From CAYSPT01 sp964432985 (GTDB taxonomy: Bacteria > Muiribacteriota > CAYSPT01): a DNA stretch of 64,000 nucleotides. Positions within the stretch are counted from its first letter, which is position 1, and the number at the start of each line of letters is the position of its first letter. Shown here piece after piece: positions 61,473 through 64,000 of this stretch. The stretch is from positions 1 to 64,000 of the forward strand of contig CAYSPT010000020.1 in the NCBI GenBank assembly GCA_964432985.1, in the 5' to 3' direction. A model generated the notes under the pieces. The model was not told where the DNA came from. It ran no database searches and was given only the letters and a program-made list of their open reading frames with translations. The position numbers were made by a program, and so were the translations under genes.

Positions 61473-61506
61473 ATTATCCGATAGGATTATTGAAGAAAGA
61501 TCTGTT

Positions 61507-62337
61507 ATGCAAAAAACAATACGCATACCCAAAAAAATACATATGCTTTGCAGCCTTCTGATACTGGCCGCCTTATGCACAGCCTGCTCCAGAAGACTCC
61601 CCGGAGTTTCTACCAAGAGTCCGGGCAAAATAGGCATCATACACGTGGTCCGAAAAGGGGAAACTGTGTGGTTGATATCCCAGATGTACAGAGTCTCAAA
61701 GGATGAAATCGTCCGGATAAACAACATCGAGGACGCGGCCAGAATAACCATCGGACAGAGACTATTCATACCCGGCAGTCCAAGGATGCTTAAAAATAAC
61801 CGGAAACGGTATTTGCAGGGGGACCGGCCAGACAATGAGCCACCACCTGGCACGCCTAACAGCAGCCCGGGCCAAAAACCGCCCGAGCAAACATCAAAAC
61901 CATCACCTGGCAAATCCGACCCGAAACCGCCAGCTCCAGACAGGACATCTTCATATCATTCAACTAAATTAAAATTCACCTGGCCACTTAAGGGGGAAGT
62001 CAAACACAGGTTCGGATCCACAACCAGAAAACAGAGCAACGGGATTGAGATCGAAGGCTCTATAGGCACTGCTGTTCACGCTTCGGAGGCAGGAGAAGTC
62101 GTCTATCTGGGTGAAATCACCGGTTACGGTTTCACGCTGATCCTGGTACACCAGAATGATTTTTACACTCTTTATGCTCCGGTGGATAAACCCACCCTCA
62201 CCCTGGGAGAGATTGCAGCAAGAGAGCAGACAATTGCTCAACTGGGATTATCCGCGGATAAAGAGAAAAGCAGAATGCTGCATTTCGAAATACGCAAAGG
62301 GAAAGAACCAGTCGATCCCCTGCTCTACCTGAAATGA
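61507..62337 (+). CDS. LysM/LytM lipoprotein, EnvC/NlpD-like (degenerate M23)
   Basis: A 276-residue lipoprotein-like protein. The N-terminus has a hydrophobic segment with LCTAC, a plausible lipobox. A LysM domain spans about 46-95 (HVVRKGETVWLISQMYRVSK, ITIGQRLFIPG). A Pro-rich linker leads to an M23/LytM domain from about 155 (WPLKGEVKHRFGS, NGIEIEGSIGTAVHASEAGE, HFEIRKGKEPVDPLLYL). The first zinc ligand position reads NGIEIE instead of HxGxD, and the HxH site reads YAPV, so the peptidase is probably inactive. Such proteins activate amidases at division sites in Gram-negatives. It ends 1 base before the convergent BON gene. Confidence 0.82.
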   Translation: MQKTIRIPKKIHMLCSLLILAALCTACSRRLPGVSTKSPGKIGIIHVVRKGETVWLISQMYRVSKDEIVRINNIEDAARITIGQRLFIPGSPRMLKNNRKRYLQGDRPDNEPPPGTPNSSPGQKPPEQTSKPSPGKSDPKPPAPDRTSSYHSTKLKFTWPLKGEVKHRFGSTTRKQSNGIEIEGSIGTAVHASEAGEVVYLGEITGYGFTLILVHQNDFYTLYAPVDKPTLTLGEIAAREQTIAQLGLSADKEKSRMLHFEIRKGKEPVDPLLYLK

Positions 62338-62715
62338 TTACCGGTAAACAGGTTTATGCGGAGGAATGTAGGGGATTCCCTCTTCGGCGGCTTCAGTGGG
62401 ATCGGTTGTGCCCGTTTCCTCGTTATCTTCGAGAACATCGAGGTTTTCCTCATCTTCGTCCTCGTCGTCTTCCAGATCGATCTCATCATCGCCCTTGTCA
62501 AGAGAAAGCTCATTGCTCACCTCTTCGACACCGATCATTTCGCTGACGAGGTCGTCTATCTCTCCCCGTTCATCCTCGGAACCAACTTCCCCGCTGAGAT
62601 ACACAACACCATCCTCAACATCCACATGGAAATGAGAAATATCATACTCTTCTTCACTCAGCATTTCACGAATGCTGAGTATGAGTTCCTGGTCTGTTAG
62701 ATCCCCGTGGGTCAT
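62338..62715 (-). CDS. BON-domain protein with acidic tail
   Basis: A 125-residue protein. Residues 5-70 form a BON domain: DQELILSIREMLSEEEYD, VDVEDGVVYLSGEVGSEDER and IGVEEVSNELSL. The rest is a strongly acidic stretch (DLEDDEDEDEENLD) and a Pro-rich end. BON domains bind lipids or stabilise membrane proteins. No signal peptide, so it is cytosolic here. GGAGGT 8 bases upstream of the ATG. Confidence 0.8.
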   Translation of the reverse strand: MTHGDLTDQELILSIREMLSEEEYDISHFHVDVEDGVVYLSGEVGSEDERGEIDDLVSEMIGVEEVSNELSLDKGDDEIDLEDDEDEDEENLDVLEDNEETGTTDPTEAAEEGIPYIPPHKPVYR

Positions 62716-62798
62716 AACGCATACCTCCGAGCATACATATGGCTACCTCAATGGTAACAATTCCATGTTCACTCTTAAACCCTGGGCACTCAGGAATA

Positions 62799-63446
62799 TT
62801 ACTCCTGGTCGGTCGGTGCCGTTTCCTCCTCCGCTTCTGCGGTTTCCATCTCAGTTTCCTCAGCAATTTCCTCCTTGACTACCCTCGGAGGCAACACCGT
62901 GGCAACAACCGTGTCAGGATCCAGCAAGATGCGGAAATCACCTGTCTGTTCTATATTTGAAATACACACGTGCTGGTGAATATCAAGCCCGGATACATCC
63001 ACCGAAACATGCCCGGGGATATTGCCCGGCAGGCACTCGATATCCAATTCATTAATAACCTGGTTGAGATTACCGCTGTTTTCCACTACTCCTACCGGAG
63101 CCCCTTCGAGGCGGACCTGCACTCTGACCTGGATTTTCTGATCCATCTTTATTTCCTGAAAATCAATGTGCAGCAACCGGTGCTTGAGAAAATCTCTCTG
63201 GATCTCCCGAACGAGTACTGACTTTTTTATCTGATTCTTCCCATCACCTATGCTGAAATCTATAATCGTGTTGGGATTGTTGTGCAGTAAAAAGTTCTCA
63301 AATTCACGCCGCCCTATGGCCAGCATCATGGATTCCGAGTGAGGAACCACAAGGTTGGCAGGAATCAAATCATCCTGCCTGAGACGCCGGGCTGCGTTCT
63401 TTCCCGTTTCTATACGCTTTCGTGCAGTTAATTCTGCCCGCGCCAT
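62799..63446 (-). CDS. rplY: 50S ribosomal protein L25/Ctc
   Basis: A 215-residue L25 of the long Ctc type. N-terminal 5S-binding domain: MARAELTARKRIETGKNAAR, LIPANLVVP, LREIQRDFLKHRLLHIDF-like; C-terminal TL5 domain: VRVQVRLEGAPVGVVENSG, ECLPGNIPGHVSVDVSGLD. A Glu/Thr-rich tail ends the protein. ATG chosen because GGAGG is 9 bases upstream; two earlier in-frame ATGs would be too near or upstream of it. No pth follows. Confidence 0.95.
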   Translation of the reverse strand: MARAELTARKRIETGKNAARRLRQDDLIPANLVVPHSESMMLAIGRREFENFLLHNNPNTIIDFSIGDGKNQIKKSVLVREIQRDFLKHRLLHIDFQEIKMDQKIQVRVQVRLEGAPVGVVENSGNLNQVINELDIECLPGNIPGHVSVDVSGLDIHQHVCISNIEQTGDFRILLDPDTVVATVLPPRVVKEEIAEETEMETAEAEEETAPTDQE

Positions 63447-63504
63447 GGTCTTCATCCTCCTTATTAATTTCACTATTTATAGGACATACAGCAAATGCTC
63501 GGCA

Positions 63505-63533
63505 ATTATAACATGTGGTATATATAGTGTCAA
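63505..63533 (-). promoter_or_regulatory. perfect consensus sigma70 promoter for rplY
   Basis: On the minus strand TTGACA (63533-63528) and TATAAT (63510-63505) are 17 bases apart, both perfect. The start codon is 58 bases downstream. Confidence 0.85.
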
Positions 63534-63607
63534 CGAAAAATGGCGATCTGCTTGAATTCTTAACAACGAGCGGAAAAACCTTTACCATACTTGAATGTTC
63601 GTGATTC

Positions 63608-63745
63608 GACAAAAATAAATGATCTTTTTGTCTTTTACCTGTTGGTAGGAAAGAGGTTTGCCATTACAATCTGCCCGTTTGACAGGAATACCTGTTGAAG
63701 GGGCTAAAGAAACCTCATTCGCTAAAGAAAATCCATTCGCTTTCC
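63608..63745. repeat. small repeats in the gap before the last ORF
   Basis: GACAAAAA and TTTTTGTC form an inverted repeat near 63608-63632. Near 63702-63740, GCTAAAGAAA followed by TCATTC/TCCATTC occurs twice, 19 bases apart. Nothing else is clear in the 349 bases between rplY and the final ORF. Confidence 0.5.
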
Positions 63746-63795
63746 GAAAATTTCGTATGTAGGTTATCCAGGGAAAACGAAATGAGGCCAAGTAC

Positions 63796-63960
63796 ATGAC
63801 CAACAAAACAGAGAACAAAGGCGTAGTTCTGCAAACCAGGAACAGCGGAGTCCTGACGGGATTCATTGTTGGTTCCGACGCCGAAGGACTCTATATCGAG
63901 TGCCTGGTTGGAGACACAATCTTTCTGCCGTACGAAAATATTGGTACGCTTTATAGATAG
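63796..63960 (+). CDS. 54-residue Sm-like small protein
   Basis: A short complete frame with GAGG 8 bases upstream of the ATG. It reads GVVLQTRNSGVLTGFIVGSD then LYIECLVGDTIFLPYENIG. The spacing of SGVLTGFIVGSD and the closing LPYENIGTLY is like Sm1 and Sm2 of LSm/Hfq folds, but the protein is shorter than Hfq and lacks the N-terminal helix. It could be a small RNA-binding protein or an unrelated SH3-like barrel. The last 40 bases of the window after it contain a GAGCGGCCGCTC palindrome. Confidence 0.5.
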   Translation: MTNKTENKGVVLQTRNSGVLTGFIVGSDAEGLYIECLVGDTIFLPYENIGTLYR

Positions 63961-64000
63961 ACTACAACCGGTGAGCGGCCGCTCGGGCCGCCGTAGTTCA

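Noticed and set aside
61507..62337. Active M23 endopeptidase
   Set aside because: Two of the zinc-binding positions are replaced (NGIEIE and YAPV), so an activator-type role is more likely.

Overview
The window is a 64 kb bacterial chromosome segment with dense coding, short intergenic gaps, many ATGA, TAATG or GTGA stop-start overlaps, ATG/GTG/TTG starts behind GGAGG-type ribosome binding sites, and a few recognisable sigma70-type promoters. TGA is used as a normal stop. The block rbgA-lepB-rplS-trmD-rimM-ylqD-khpA-rpsP-ffh and the block era-DUF502-corC-corC-ybeY-pgpH-phoH match gene orders known from Bacillota and related groups. The abundance of HEAT/TPR proteins, type IV pilin-like genes, an Elp3 homologue and an EnvC/NlpD-like lipoprotein suggest an uncultured, deeply branching lineage rather than a classical firmicute. 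I cannot place it more closely. A 100-N gap at 49.1 kb shows this is a scaffold, probably metagenomic.

Layout. 0-1.6 kb: an acyl-CoA/AMP ligase on the minus strand, apparently leaderless. 1.8-5.3 kb: a plus-strand pilin-like operon of two prepilins and a large PilX/GspK-like protein. 5.3-16.1 kb, minus strand: a BtaA-like DUF3419 transferase with a methyltransferase (possible betaine-lipid synthesis), a zinc ribbon, a cold-shock protein, a nitronate monooxygenase/FabK-like flavoenzyme, a PEP-synthase/Rph-like dikinase, a UbiA-like prenyltransferase, a GNAT protein and Elp3. 16.2-21.3 kb, plus strand: a Trm9-like methyltransferase divergent from elp3, a secreted Cache sensor, a chimeric class III cyclase/RDD/STN protein and a CaCA cation exchanger. 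21.3-25.6 kb: flavodoxin-like reductase, secreted beta-propeller-like protein, EEP-family hydrolase and AGCS symporter.

25.9-41.3 kb, minus strand: housekeeping genes for ribosome assembly, tRNA modification, protein export, c-di-AMP turnover and rRNA maturation. 41.7-48.8 kb: a vWA protein, a HEAT-repeat protein and a 1261-residue HEAT-TM-TPR protein. 48.8-49.3 kb: an intergenic repeat cluster containing the scaffold gap. 49.3-58.9 kb, plus strand: feoA, feoB, then an AddB-like and an AddA-like subunit, all four overlapping, so iron uptake and a recombinational repair helicase-nuclease appear co-transcribed. Both helicase subunits carry Fe-S-type cysteines in their nuclease regions. 58.9-64 kb: a secreted ThuA/GATase-like protein, a divergent DnaB-like ATPase, a LysM/LytM lipoprotein, a BON protein, ribosomal protein L25/Ctc behind a perfect consensus promoter, and a 54-codon Sm-like ORF at the edge.

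The most interesting points are the divergently paired elp3/trm9-like genes (a possible eukaryote-style mcm5U34 pathway), the cyclase with an RDD membrane domain split by repeats and an STN domain, the Fe-S cysteines in both AddAB subunits, and several 55-60 bp tandem duplications, two of them exactly across stop-start junctions of coupled genes.
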